From Nocardioides renjunii (GTDB lineage: Bacteria; Actinomycetota; Actinomycetes; Propionibacteriales; Nocardioidaceae), in NCBI RefSeq assembly GCF_034661175.1, contig NZ_CP141058.1:3720001-3784000 (forward strand): 64,000 nucleotides of DNA. The letters are read 5' to 3'. The notes below the pieces were generated by a model, which was not told the origin of the DNA, ran no database searches, and saw nothing but the letters and a program-made list of their open reading frames with translations. Positions 1 through 7,221 of the stretch are shown piece by piece; the stretch's first letter is position 1, and the number at the start of each line of letters is the position of its first letter. The translations under genes and the position numbers were made by a program.

Positions 1-2507
1 GACGCCGGGTGCCCGGAGACGCCGGTCAGGTTGATCCAGCGCGAGTCGTCCCAGTCGGCCAGCGAGACGACCATCCGCATCGACGGCGCCGCGGTGACCT
101 CGAAGCCCTCGACGGCGTTCCACGACGTGGCGTCGACGATCGAGGAACCGCCGCCGACCTCCCAGCCGTCGCGGTTGAACAGCCGCTCGACCGGCCCGAC
201 GCCCGACTCGCCCAGGGTGGCGTTGTGGAGGTTCATCCGGTGCAGCCGCCCCCACTCCCACAGCCGCGGGTCGCGCGCCTGCCGCCGGGTCATCTCGTCG
301 CGCGCCTCGAGCATCGCCGCGCGCAGGATGTCGTCGCGCCGCTCGACCTCGTCGGTCTCGACGTCGTCCCACCACGCGCCGGCCGGCTCGCTGAGCATCC
401 GGCTGACCACGAGGAACCAGCGGTCGCCGCCGTCGGGCCACGTGCGCTGGCGCAGCTCGTCGTGGAACGTCATCTCGAGCAGGGTGCGCCACACGACGTT
501 GAAGTAGGCCGCCGCGGCGCTGTCGGCGGGCTGGGTGAAGTCCCAGTCGCGGAGCAGGTTCTGCGCGTTGCGGTAGTAGGGCGAGGGGAGGTCCTGGATG
601 TCGAGCAGGTAGGGCACGAGCGTCTCGGCCATCGGGTTGGTCGAGTCGAGCTGGAGGTCGGCCATCTCCTGCACGGACAGCTCGCCCTCGGCGAGGAGGG
701 CCTCGCGGATCCGGGTGGAGCGGTAGCCGTAGTCCCAGTCCCGGGTGAGGAGGTAGGGGTAGCGCTCGTCGACGACGGCCTGGTTGGCGGTCGCGATGAA
801 CCCCTCCTCCGGGTCGAGCACACTCGGCAGCCCGTCGAAGGGGATGAACTCGCCCGTCCAGTCGTTGGCGCTGACCCAGCCCTCGACCGGCATGGTCCCG
901 TCGTTGCCCGCCCGACGGATGGGGATCCGGCCGGGCGACTGGTAGCCGATGTGGCCCTCGCGGTCGGCGTAGACCAGGTTCTGCGCCGGCACCGAGAAGT
1001 GGGAGGCGGCCTCGCGGAACTCGTCCCAGTCGGAGGCGCGGTTGAGCTGGAGGATCGCGTCGGCGGTCGGGGCGGGCTCGAGGGCGGTCCACGCCAGCGC
1101 GACGGCGTAGCCGCTGCCGCGCACGCCGGGCTCGTCGGTCGGGGCGTTGGCGCCGACGGTGGCGAACTCCGTCGACACGTCGCTGATCAGCGGGCCGTGG
1201 ACGGTCTCGCGGACCCGGAGCTCGACGTCGGCCTCGCCGCGCACCTCGATCGTCTCGGTGCGGACGTCCATCGCCTCGGCGGCGCCGTCGCGGACGTAGC
1301 GGTCGTCGCCCTCGGTCTGCTCGAGGAACAGGTCGGTGACGTCGGGCCCGAGGTTCGTGAAGCCCCAGGCGATGTCGGCGTTGTGGCCGATGATCACCCC
1401 GGGGACGCCGGAGAACGTGAAGCCCGACGTGTCGAGCGTGCAGTCGGGGCCGGCCTCGCGGCAGTGCAGCCCCATCTGCATCCAGATCCCCGGCTGGCTG
1501 ATGCCGAGGTGCGGGTCGTTGGCCAGCAGCGGCATGCCGGTCGCGCTGCGCTCGCCGTCGACGACCCACGAGTTGCTGCCGATGCCGCGCCCCTTGCCGA
1601 CGAGGTCCGGCATCGCCGCGAGCTGGTCCTGCACCCGCTCGAGGGCGGCCACGACGCCCGGGGGGTACGCCGGGCGGCGCGGGTTGCGGGTGGCGTTGCC
1701 CGACGCGTTCTGCTCGAAGACGCCGTCGACGACGCCGCCCCCGGACACGATCGGCGGGTGGTCGTCGAAGGGGTAGTCCGGCCAGAGGGTGGCGATCTCC
1801 TCCTCGGTCCGGTCGAGCGAGAGCAGCACCCGGTCGACCTCGGCGTCCATGTTGCCGCGCAGGTCCCACGCCATCGCCTTGAGCCACGCGAGGGAGTCGA
1901 TCGGCTCCCACTCCTCGGGGGCGTAGTCGAGACCGGTGAGCCCGAGCACGCTGTACTCGACGGCCAGCTCGGACGGCGAGCGGTCGGCGATGTAGGCGTT
2001 GACCCCCTCGGCGTAGGACGTCAGCGCGTCGCGCGTCGCCGGCTCGATCAGCGCCCACTCCTGCTCGGCGACCCGGCGCCAGCCCATGGTGCGGATCATC
2101 TTGTCGGTCTCGAGGGTGTCGGCGCCGAAGATCTCCGAGAGCCGGCCGGCGGTCACGTGCCGGCGGAAGTCCATCTCGAAGAACCGCTCCTGGGCGTGGA
2201 CGTAGCCCTGGGCCCGCATCAGGTCGTCGTCGGTGTCGGCGTAGACCTGGGGGATGCCCTGCTCGTCGCGGACCACCTCGACCGAGGCCGAGAGGCCCGG
2301 CAGCTCCGCCTCGCCGTCGGCCTGCGGCAGCGGGCGGCGTACGACGCCCACGACGGCGGCGGCGAGCACGACGAGCAGCAGCACCAGGCCGAGGGCGATC
2401 CACGCCGTCCACCTCACCGCCCGGGGAGCGCGCTTGACGGTCTGCCACCAGCGGGCCCGGGACGGGTCGGCGGTGTCGGGGGCGGGGGTTGGTGACGGCT
2501 CGCTCAT
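1..2507 (-). CDS. penicillin acylase family protein (3' end outside window)
   Basis: Ntn-hydrolase of the penicillin/acyl-homoserine-lactone acylase family, hydrolysing amide bonds outside the cytoplasm. Residues about 20-55 hold a basic stretch and one hydrophobic helix, so the protein is probably membrane-anchored or exported. The motif GIGSNSWVV puts the predicted beta-chain N-terminal nucleophile at about Ser311; the preceding part is the alpha chain and spacer. The last visible residues, SRWINLTGVSGHPAS, are typical of the family C-terminus, so little is missing beyond position 1. Start: ATG at 2507 is preferred over the in-frame ATG at 2519, because a -10-like CACAAT (2523-2518) overlaps the latter. 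Divergent from the FmdB-like gene. Substrate unknown. Confidence 0.9.
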   Translation of the reverse strand, partial: MSEPSPTPAPDTADPSRARWWQTVKRAPRAVRWTAWIALGLVLLLVVLAAAVVGVVRRPLPQADGEAELPGLSASVEVVRDEQGIPQVYADTDDDLMRAQGYVHAQERFFEMDFRRHVTAGRLSEIFGADTLETDKMIRTMGWRRVAEQEWALIEPATRDALTSYAEGVNAYIADRSPSELAVEYSVLGLTGLDYAPEEWEPIDSLAWLKAMAWDLRGNMDAEVDRVLLSLDRTEEEIATLWPDYPFDDHPPIVSGGGVVDGVFEQNASGNATRNPRRPAYPPGVVAALERVQDQLAAMPDLVGKGRGIGSNSWVVDGERSATGMPLLANDPHLGISQPGIWMQMGLHCREAGPDCTLDTSGFTFSGVPGVIIGHNADIAWGFTNLGPDVTDLFLEQTEGDDRYVRDGAAEAMDVRTETIEVRGEADVELRVRETVHGPLISDVSTEFATVGANAPTDEPGVRGSGYAVALAWTALEPAPTADAILQLNRASDWDEFREAASHFSVPAQNLVYADREGHIGYQSPGRIPIRRAGNDGTMPVEGWVSANDWTGEFIPFDGLPSVLDPEEGFIATANQAVVDERYPYLLTRDWDYGYRSTRIREALLAEGELSVQEMADLQLDSTNPMAETLVPYLLDIQDLPSPYYRNAQNLLRDWDFTQPADSAAAAYFNVVWRTLLEMTFHDELRQRTWPDGGDRWFLVVSRMLSEPAGAWWDDVETDEVERRDDILRAAMLEARDEMTRRQARDPRLWEWGRLHRMNLHNATLGESGVGPVERLFNRDGWEVGGGSSIVDATSWNAVEGFEVTAAPSMRMVVSLADWDDSRWINLTGVSGHPA

Positions 2508-2623
2508 CGCGTCGCCCATTGTGCCGTACCATTGGCAGTCGAAGGGCTCGAGTGCCAGCGCGTCGCGCCGGCCCGGCCGATCGCCCCCAGATCGCTCCCT
2601 GAGCCAGCACCCCGAGGACGCAC

Positions 2624-2995
2624 ATGCCCACCTACCAGTACGCCTGCACCGAGTGCGGGCACGCCTTCGAGCAGTTCCAGAGCTTCAGCGACGACGCCCT
2701 GACCGTCTGCCCCGAGTGCAACGGCAGGCTGCGCAAGCTGTTCAACGCCGTCGGCGTGGTGTTCAAGGGCTCCGGCTTCTACCGCACCGACAGCCGCGAG
2801 GGTGCGAAGTCCGCGGCGCCGGCGTCGGGCTCGTCCGGCTCGTCGTCGTCCTCGGAGTCGTCGGGCTCGTCGGGCTCCTCCGGGTCGTCGTCCGGGTCGT
2901 CCTCCTCCGGTTCGTCCTCCTCCGGTTCGTCCTCGTCGGGCTCGTCCTCCTCGGGCTCGTCCTCGTCGAGCGGCTCGAGCAGCTCCTCGGCCTGA
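2624..2995 (+). CDS. FmdB-family zinc-ribbon protein with Ser/Gly tail
   Basis: 123-aa protein. Residues 1-60 form the FmdB-type putative regulatory zinc ribbon: MPTYQYACTECG with a second Cys pair, CPEC, near residue 33, followed by FKGSGFYRTD, the usual end of the domain. Residues about 65-123 are almost only Ser and Gly (SSGS repeats), probably disordered. The tail is encoded by imperfect tcgtcctc-type repeats, so its length is likely to vary between strains. FmdB proteins are predicted nucleic-acid-binding or regulatory proteins without a firm general function. It heads a same-strand run with the SAF-domain gene and mscL. Confidence 0.85.
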   Translation: MPTYQYACTECGHAFEQFQSFSDDALTVCPECNGRLRKLFNAVGVVFKGSGFYRTDSREGAKSAAPASGSSGSSSSSESSGSSGSSGSSSGSSSSGSSSSGSSSSGSSSSGSSSSSGSSSSSA

Positions 2996-3078
2996 GACCC
3001 GGCCGGCCCGCCCGGCGCGCCACGTGAAGCCTGTGGAGAGGCGGAGCGGGCCGGCGCGGATCGTCCTAGCGTCGGGCC

Positions 3079-3714
3079 ATGCTCGCCACGGGACTTCCAC
3101 CGATGCGCCGCCGCGTGCGCGCCGTGCGCCACCAGCTGCGGCGCCGGCGCCGGCTGATCGCCGCCGCCCTGACCGCCGCGGCGGCGCTGAGCGCGCTGCG
3201 CACGCTCGCGCCTCCCCCGGTCGACACCGTCGAGGTCCTGGTCGCCGCCCGTGACCTGCCGTCGGGCACCGTGCTGGACGACGACGACCTCGCTGCCCGG
3301 GCGTTCCCGCGTGAGCTCGCGCCGACCGGCGCCGCGTCCGACGCGACCGGGCGGGTGCTCGCCGGCCCGCTCACCCGCGGCGAGGTCGTGACCGACGTAC
3401 GCGTCGTCGGCCCGGGTCTCGCGCTCGCCCAGCCCGGCGACACGGTGCTGCCGGTCCGGCTGCCTGACGCCGGGATGGCCGGGCTGCTGCAGGCCGGGGA
3501 CGAGGTCGACCTCGTGGCGACCGACCCCGCCGACGGCACCTCGACGGTGGTGGCGCAGGACGTCCGGGTGCTGGCCACGCCGACGGGCGTCCCCGACGGG
3601 CCGGCCGGCGCGTCCGGCGGCGCGCTGGTCGTCGTCGGCACGTCCGCCACGGAGGCGGTCGAGGTGGCCAGCGCCGCGCTGTCGCAATTCCTGACGGTCT
3701 CCTGGAGCCGCTAG
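3079..3714 (+). CDS. SAF-domain protein, CpaB/RcpC-like
   Basis: 211-aa protein with a very basic N-terminus (RRRVRAVRHQLRRRRR), one hydrophobic helix (about residues 28-40), then a SAF domain beginning VEVLVAARDLPSGTVLDDDDL, the pattern found at the N-terminal side of Flp-pilus CpaB/RcpC proteins. The C-terminal part (VLPVRLPDAGMAGLLQAGDEVDLVAT) matches the CpaB-type second half. No other pilus gene is in the window, so a pilus role is not supported by context. TAGCGT lies 6 nt before the ATG, suggesting a leaderless start. A 10-bp inverted repeat (3002-3011 with 3046-3055) lies in the gap before the gene. Confidence 0.8.
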   Translation: MLATGLPPMRRRVRAVRHQLRRRRRLIAAALTAAAALSALRTLAPPPVDTVEVLVAARDLPSGTVLDDDDLAARAFPRELAPTGAASDATGRVLAGPLTRGEVVTDVRVVGPGLALAQPGDTVLPVRLPDAGMAGLLQAGDEVDLVATDPADGTSTVVAQDVRVLATPTGVPDGPAGASGGALVVVGTSATEAVEVASAALSQFLTVSWSR

Positions 3715-3771
3715 CGTGGCCCGCGTCCACGCACGCGCGGCCTCTCGGGGCCCGACCAGAGGGAATCGACC

Positions 3772-4143
3772 ATGAGCGGCTTCAAGAACTTCATCCTCCG
3801 CGGCAACCTCGTCGAGCTCGCCGTGGCCGTCATCATGGGCACGGCCTTCGCCGCCGTCGTCACCGCGTTCACCGGGATGCTGCTCTCGGCCATCGCCAAG
3901 GCCACCGGCGGCGCGCAGCCCAACTTCGACGACTACGCCCCCGGCGAGATCGAGGTGGGCCCGTTCCTGACCGCTCTCGTCGCGTTCCTCATCCTCGCGA
4001 CCGTCGTCTACTTCTTCGTGGTCATGCCCTACACGAAGGCCAAGGACCGCTACTTCCCGACGGAGGAGGCCGGAACGCCCGCCGACGTCGCGCTCCTCGA
4101 GGAGATCCGCGACCTGCTCAAGGCGCGCAACGACTCCGTCTGA
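3772..4143 (+). CDS. mscL: large-conductance mechanosensitive channel MscL
   Basis: 123-aa protein, close to the usual 120-150 aa. It opens with the MscL signature FKNFILRGNLVELAVAVIMGTAF and has two transmembrane helices (about residues 14-45 and 62-85), joined by a short periplasmic loop containing NFDDYAP. The C-terminal cytoplasmic helix (LLEEIRDLLKARND) is present. MscL is a homopentameric pore that opens under membrane tension and releases osmolytes during hypo-osmotic shock. An AGAGGGA ribosome binding site precedes the ATG. It follows the SAF-domain gene by 57 bp. Confidence 0.97.
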   Translation: MSGFKNFILRGNLVELAVAVIMGTAFAAVVTAFTGMLLSAIAKATGGAQPNFDDYAPGEIEVGPFLTALVAFLILATVVYFFVVMPYTKAKDRYFPTEEAGTPADVALLEEIRDLLKARNDSV

Positions 4144-4252
4144 CCCGGGACCCTCGCTGGCATTCCGTCCAGCCTCGGGGTGGTCCGCGTCCAACGGCTG
4201 GTGCGAGGCCAGCCCCGACCAGCATTTTCGTTACGGACTATCCGGGCGCGGG

Positions 4253-4432
4253 TCAGCCGTGGTGGGGCGGGACCTGGTCGCGGTACCAGTCGTCGCCCTT
4301 GCCGGCCGAGTCCTCGCGGGAGTCGCGGTCGTCGCTGGTCTGCTCCGGCACGGCGTCACCGAAGACCGCGGCGAGGCGCCGACGCCGCTCCCACTCCTCG
4401 GCGGGGATGCGCGGGTCGCGGGGTGCGCTCAC
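4253..4432 (-). CDS. small acidic/basic protein coupled to LCP gene
   Basis: 59-aa reading frame starting at GTG 4432. The start overlaps the stop of the LCP ligase gene by 4 bases (GTGA), the hallmark of translational coupling. The protein is highly charged, with RIPAEEWERRRRLAAVFGD near residues 9-27 followed by a DDRDSRED stretch and the C-terminus VPPHHG. No membrane segment or signal peptide is visible. I do not recognise the family. Coding use is supported by the coupling and by in-frame GC3-rich codons, but the protein is short. It could be a small partner of the LCP enzyme or of cell-wall assembly. Confidence 0.6.
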   Translation of the reverse strand: MSAPRDPRIPAEEWERRRRLAAVFGDAVPEQTSDDRDSREDSAGKGDDWYRDQVPPHHG

Positions 4433-5712
4433 GCGCAGACCCCGAAGATGCGCTCCTCGGGCGGCGTCGTCTCGGCGGGGGTCTCCGTCGGGGACTCCGA
4501 GGCGGTCTCGTCGGGTGTCTCGCTCGGGGTCTCGCTGGGGGTCTCGGACGGCGTCTCGGACGGGGACTCGCTGCCGGTCGGCGTCTCCGGGCTCGGCGAC
4601 TCGGTCTCGGCGGCGCTCGCCGGCGGCTCCGCGCTGGTGCTGTTGCCCTTGAGCAGCCGGGCCGGGATCTCCTTGTCGGCCTTGATGAGCTCCCAGATCT
4701 CGTAGGCCTCGGGCGTCCAGAAGACCTTGCCCCGGAACTCGGAGTCGCTGGGGTAGTAGTCGGTCGGCAGGGTGACGAACTTGATCTCGTCGAGCCCGAT
4801 GCCGCGCAGCTGCATGGCCACCTTGCCCAGGCGGGTGACGGAGGCGAACTCCTCGTCGGTGGTCAGCGACTCGGTGGCCGCGTCGAGGAACCGGACGACC
4901 TTGTCGAGCCGGGACAGCGTGCCGGCGGAGAGCACCTCGCGGACGAGGGCGCCGATGAACTCCTGCTGCCGCCGGATCCGCGAGATGTCGTTCTGCTCGA
5001 CCAGGTCGCCGACGTAGCGGGCGCGGACGTAGTCGAGCGCCTCGTCGCCGGTGAGGACGGACGGGTTGCCCTTCGGCACGAAGATCTGGCGCGGCCGGTC
5101 GACGATGTCCTCGGGCACGCACACCGGGACGCCGCCGACGGCGTCGACCATGGAGCCGAAGCTGGCGAAGTCCACCAAGACGAAGTGGTCGACGTAGACG
5201 TCGGCGTTCTCCTCGACCTGCGCCATCGTGCAGACCGGGCCGCCGACGCCGTAGGCGGCGTTCCACATCACGTTGGTCGCGGCCGGCGAGTCGCCGTCGT
5301 TGCACTCGGGACGCGTGACGATCGAGTCGCGCGGGATCGAGACGGCGTACGCCCGGCTGCGGTCGGCGGAGAGGTGGACGAGGATCGTGGTGTCGGACCC
5401 ACCGCCGCCCTCCTGGTCGATGCCGCACCCCTCGCACTCGCGCGAGTCCGAGCCCATGACGAGGACGTTGAGCGCCTCGCCGTTGCCGTTGTAGACCTTC
5501 TCGGGCCGCTCGGCGTCGCCGAGGGCGTCGAGGGAGACGCCCTCGATGTTGCCGTTGAGGTGGCGGATCAGGTAGACCGTGCCGAGGCTGGTGACCAGTG
5601 CGAGCACCAAGACGCTGACGAGGATGACCCGCCCGACGGTGTGCTTTCGAGCCACCTTGCCCTTGCGCTTGGGCGCGCTGACGGGAGCCTCCGGGCGTGA
5701 CTCATCGGACAC
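4429..5712 (-). CDS. LCP (LytR-CpsA-Psr) family cell-wall polymer ligase
   Basis: About 427-aa membrane-anchored protein. It has a short basic cytoplasmic tail, one transmembrane helix (VGRVILVSVLVLALVTSLGTVYL), then an LCP domain with the typical LNVLVMGSDSR, SDTTILVHL, SIPRDS and an arginine pair in DISRIRRQQEF. LCP enzymes transfer lipid-linked polymers such as arabinogalactan-like or teichoic glycans to peptidoglycan. The C-terminus carries an SETPSETPSETP repeat tail, probably a disordered linker. Start: GTG 5712 has an AAGGTGAG ribosome binding site 4 nt upstream; an upstream in-frame GTG at 5730 is the alternative. Followed by the coupled 59-aa gene. Confidence 0.9.
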   Translation of the reverse strand: MSDESRPEAPVSAPKRKGKVARKHTVGRVILVSVLVLALVTSLGTVYLIRHLNGNIEGVSLDALGDAERPEKVYNGNGEALNVLVMGSDSRECEGCGIDQEGGGGSDTTILVHLSADRSRAYAVSIPRDSIVTRPECNDGDSPAATNVMWNAAYGVGGPVCTMAQVEENADVYVDHFVLVDFASFGSMVDAVGGVPVCVPEDIVDRPRQIFVPKGNPSVLTGDEALDYVRARYVGDLVEQNDISRIRRQQEFIGALVREVLSAGTLSRLDKVVRFLDAATESLTTDEEFASVTRLGKVAMQLRGIGLDEIKFVTLPTDYYPSDSEFRGKVFWTPEAYEIWELIKADKEIPARLLKGNSTSAEPPASAAETESPSPETPTGSESPSETPSETPSETPSETPDETASESPTETPAETTPPEERIFGVCA

Positions 5713-5891
5713 GGGGCTCACCTTCGACACAGGGCTGACGTAATGACCGGGACTGAACCTACTTCACCGCGCAAGTTTTCCCGCGCTCGCGACACGTCCC
5801 GATCCGGGCTCCGGCACCGCCGGGTGCGGGTCGACGTGGCTGCTCGTGGCAGGATGCTTCCCGCCGCAGCACCTCAGGGCGAGGCGGCACC

Positions 5892-5964
5892 GCCCCAGTA
5901 GCTCAGTGGATAGAGCAGCCGCCTCCTAAGCGAAAGGTCGCAAGTTCGACTCTTGCCTGGGGCA
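5892..5964 (+). tRNA. tRNA-Arg (anticodon CCU)
   Basis: A 73-nt cloverleaf with acceptor stem GCCCCAG/CTGGGGC, D arm GCTC/GAGC, T arm GCAAG-TTCGACT-CTTGC, discriminator A and an encoded CCA at 5965-5967. The anticodon loop CTCCTAA (5923-5929) gives anticodon CCT, reading AGG. The anticodon stem 5918-5922/5930-5934 has three Watson-Crick pairs next to the loop; its two outer pairs (C5919-A5933, G5918-A5934) do not match. The encoded CCA and the conserved loops argue for a working tRNA. Confidence 0.93.
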
Positions 5965-5981
5965 CCACCACGACCTCCGGG

Positions 5982-7169
5982 TCAGAGGGTCTCGAAGCGC
6001 ATCCCCGCCGCCTGCAGCCGGGCGAGCAGCGCGTCGCCCATCGCCTGGGCGGGCGTGACCTGGCCGGCCGTCGCGGGGTTGTCGTCGAGGGCCAGGCACA
6101 GCGCGGCCTCGGACAGCATCTTCGCGGTCTCGGTGTAGCCCGGGTCGCCGCCCGAGACCCGGGTGTGCACGGTCGTGCCGGCGGCCTCGCCGACGAAGTC
6201 GACGGTGAACCACGACCTCTCCCGCTTGGACTCGTCGGGTCCCGAGCCGACCGGGACCTTGTCCTTGAGCAGCTCGCGCAACGGCCCGACCTGTGCCGCG
6301 ACGGTGAGCGCGCCGACCCCCAGGGCGCCGGCGGCGGCGTAGCGCAGGGTCTTCGTGCCGGCCCAGTGCGAGTAGCGGAACCGGGGGCCGTACGCCTCCA
6401 GCGCGGCGCCGCTGCGAGCGACGACGATCGGGTCGATCGTCGGCAGCGGGAGCAACCAGTAGCCGAGCACCGGGTCGCGGTGCGGCTTGCCGCCGACCGA
6501 GCGCGACGAGCGGCCCTCGGGACGCACCTCCGCGCGACGGCGGGCGGCGTACGTCTTCCTCATCTCCTTGGCGCGCGCGAACTGGTTGAGCGCGGAGTGG
6601 AAGGTGCCGCCGGAGAAGGTGCCGCCGGAGCGGACCACGCCGCGCAGGGTGATCGGCTCGTCGGACGGGAGCTGCTGCACGGTGTAGTAGGCGCCGAGGT
6701 CGTGCGGGACCGAGTCGAAGCCGCACGCGTGCACCAGGCGCGCGCCGGTGCGCAGCGCGGTGCGGTGGTGCTCGAGGAACATCCGGTCGACGAACTCCGG
6801 CTCACCGGTGAGGTCGAGGTAGTCGGTGCCGGCCTCGGCGCATGCGGCGACCAGCGGCCCGCCGTGGTCGAGGTAGGGGCCGATCGTGGTGGCGACCACG
6901 CGGGCCCGGCGGGCGATGTCGGCGAGCGCGGCGGCGTCGGTCGAGTCGGCGACCAGCACCTCGACGTCCGCGCCGAGCCTCCGTCGTACGGCGTCCAGCT
7001 TGTCGGCGTTGCGCCCGGCGATCGCCCACCGCAGGTCGGCCGGCGCGTGGGCGGCGAGGTAGTCGGCGGTGAGGCCGCCGGTGAACCCGGTCGCGCCGAA
7101 GAGCACCAGGTCCAGCTCCCGGGAGGGCTCACGGGACCGGTCACGGGCGAGATCGGGGGCGTCGCTCAT
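5982..7169 (-). CDS. saccharopine dehydrogenase-like / trans-acting enoyl reductase family oxidoreductase
   Basis: 395-aa NAD(P)-binding protein. A Rossmann motif sits at residues about 18-26 (LFGATGFTGG), followed by IAGRNADKL and TTIGPYLDHGGPLV, the pattern of the saccharopine-dehydrogenase-like family that includes the mycobacterial trans-acting enoyl reductase. The CGFDSVPHDLG motif near residue 138 supports this. A middle hydrophobic stretch (AAAGALGVGALTVAAQVG) may touch the membrane. No lysine-biosynthesis or polyketide gene is nearby, so the substrate is unknown, possibly a lipid. CACGAT lies 6 nt before the ATG. Divergent from the beta-propeller gene across 52 bp. Confidence 0.85.
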   Translation of the reverse strand: MSDAPDLARDRSREPSRELDLVLFGATGFTGGLTADYLAAHAPADLRWAIAGRNADKLDAVRRRLGADVEVLVADSTDAAALADIARRARVVATTIGPYLDHGGPLVAACAEAGTDYLDLTGEPEFVDRMFLEHHRTALRTGARLVHACGFDSVPHDLGAYYTVQQLPSDEPITLRGVVRSGGTFSGGTFHSALNQFARAKEMRKTYAARRRAEVRPEGRSSRSVGGKPHRDPVLGYWLLPLPTIDPIVVARSGAALEAYGPRFRYSHWAGTKTLRYAAAGALGVGALTVAAQVGPLRELLKDKVPVGSGPDESKRERSWFTVDFVGEAAGTTVHTRVSGGDPGYTETAKMLSEAALCLALDDNPATAGQVTPAQAMGDALLARLQAAGMRFETL

Positions 7170-7221
7170 CGCGCCATCGTGCCACGCGGAACCGCGCGTC
7201 CCGGCCCCTCGTCCCACGACC

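Noticed and set aside
9..2495. 828-codon open frame on the plus strand
   Set aside because: It is the antisense shadow of the penicillin acylase gene; its translation is a low-complexity Val/Arg/Gly/Asp-rich sequence with no motif.
2779..4194. 471-codon minus-strand frame with acidic repeats
   Set aside because: Antisense of the FmdB tail, SAF and mscL genes; the acidic repeat is the mirror of the Ser/Gly codons.
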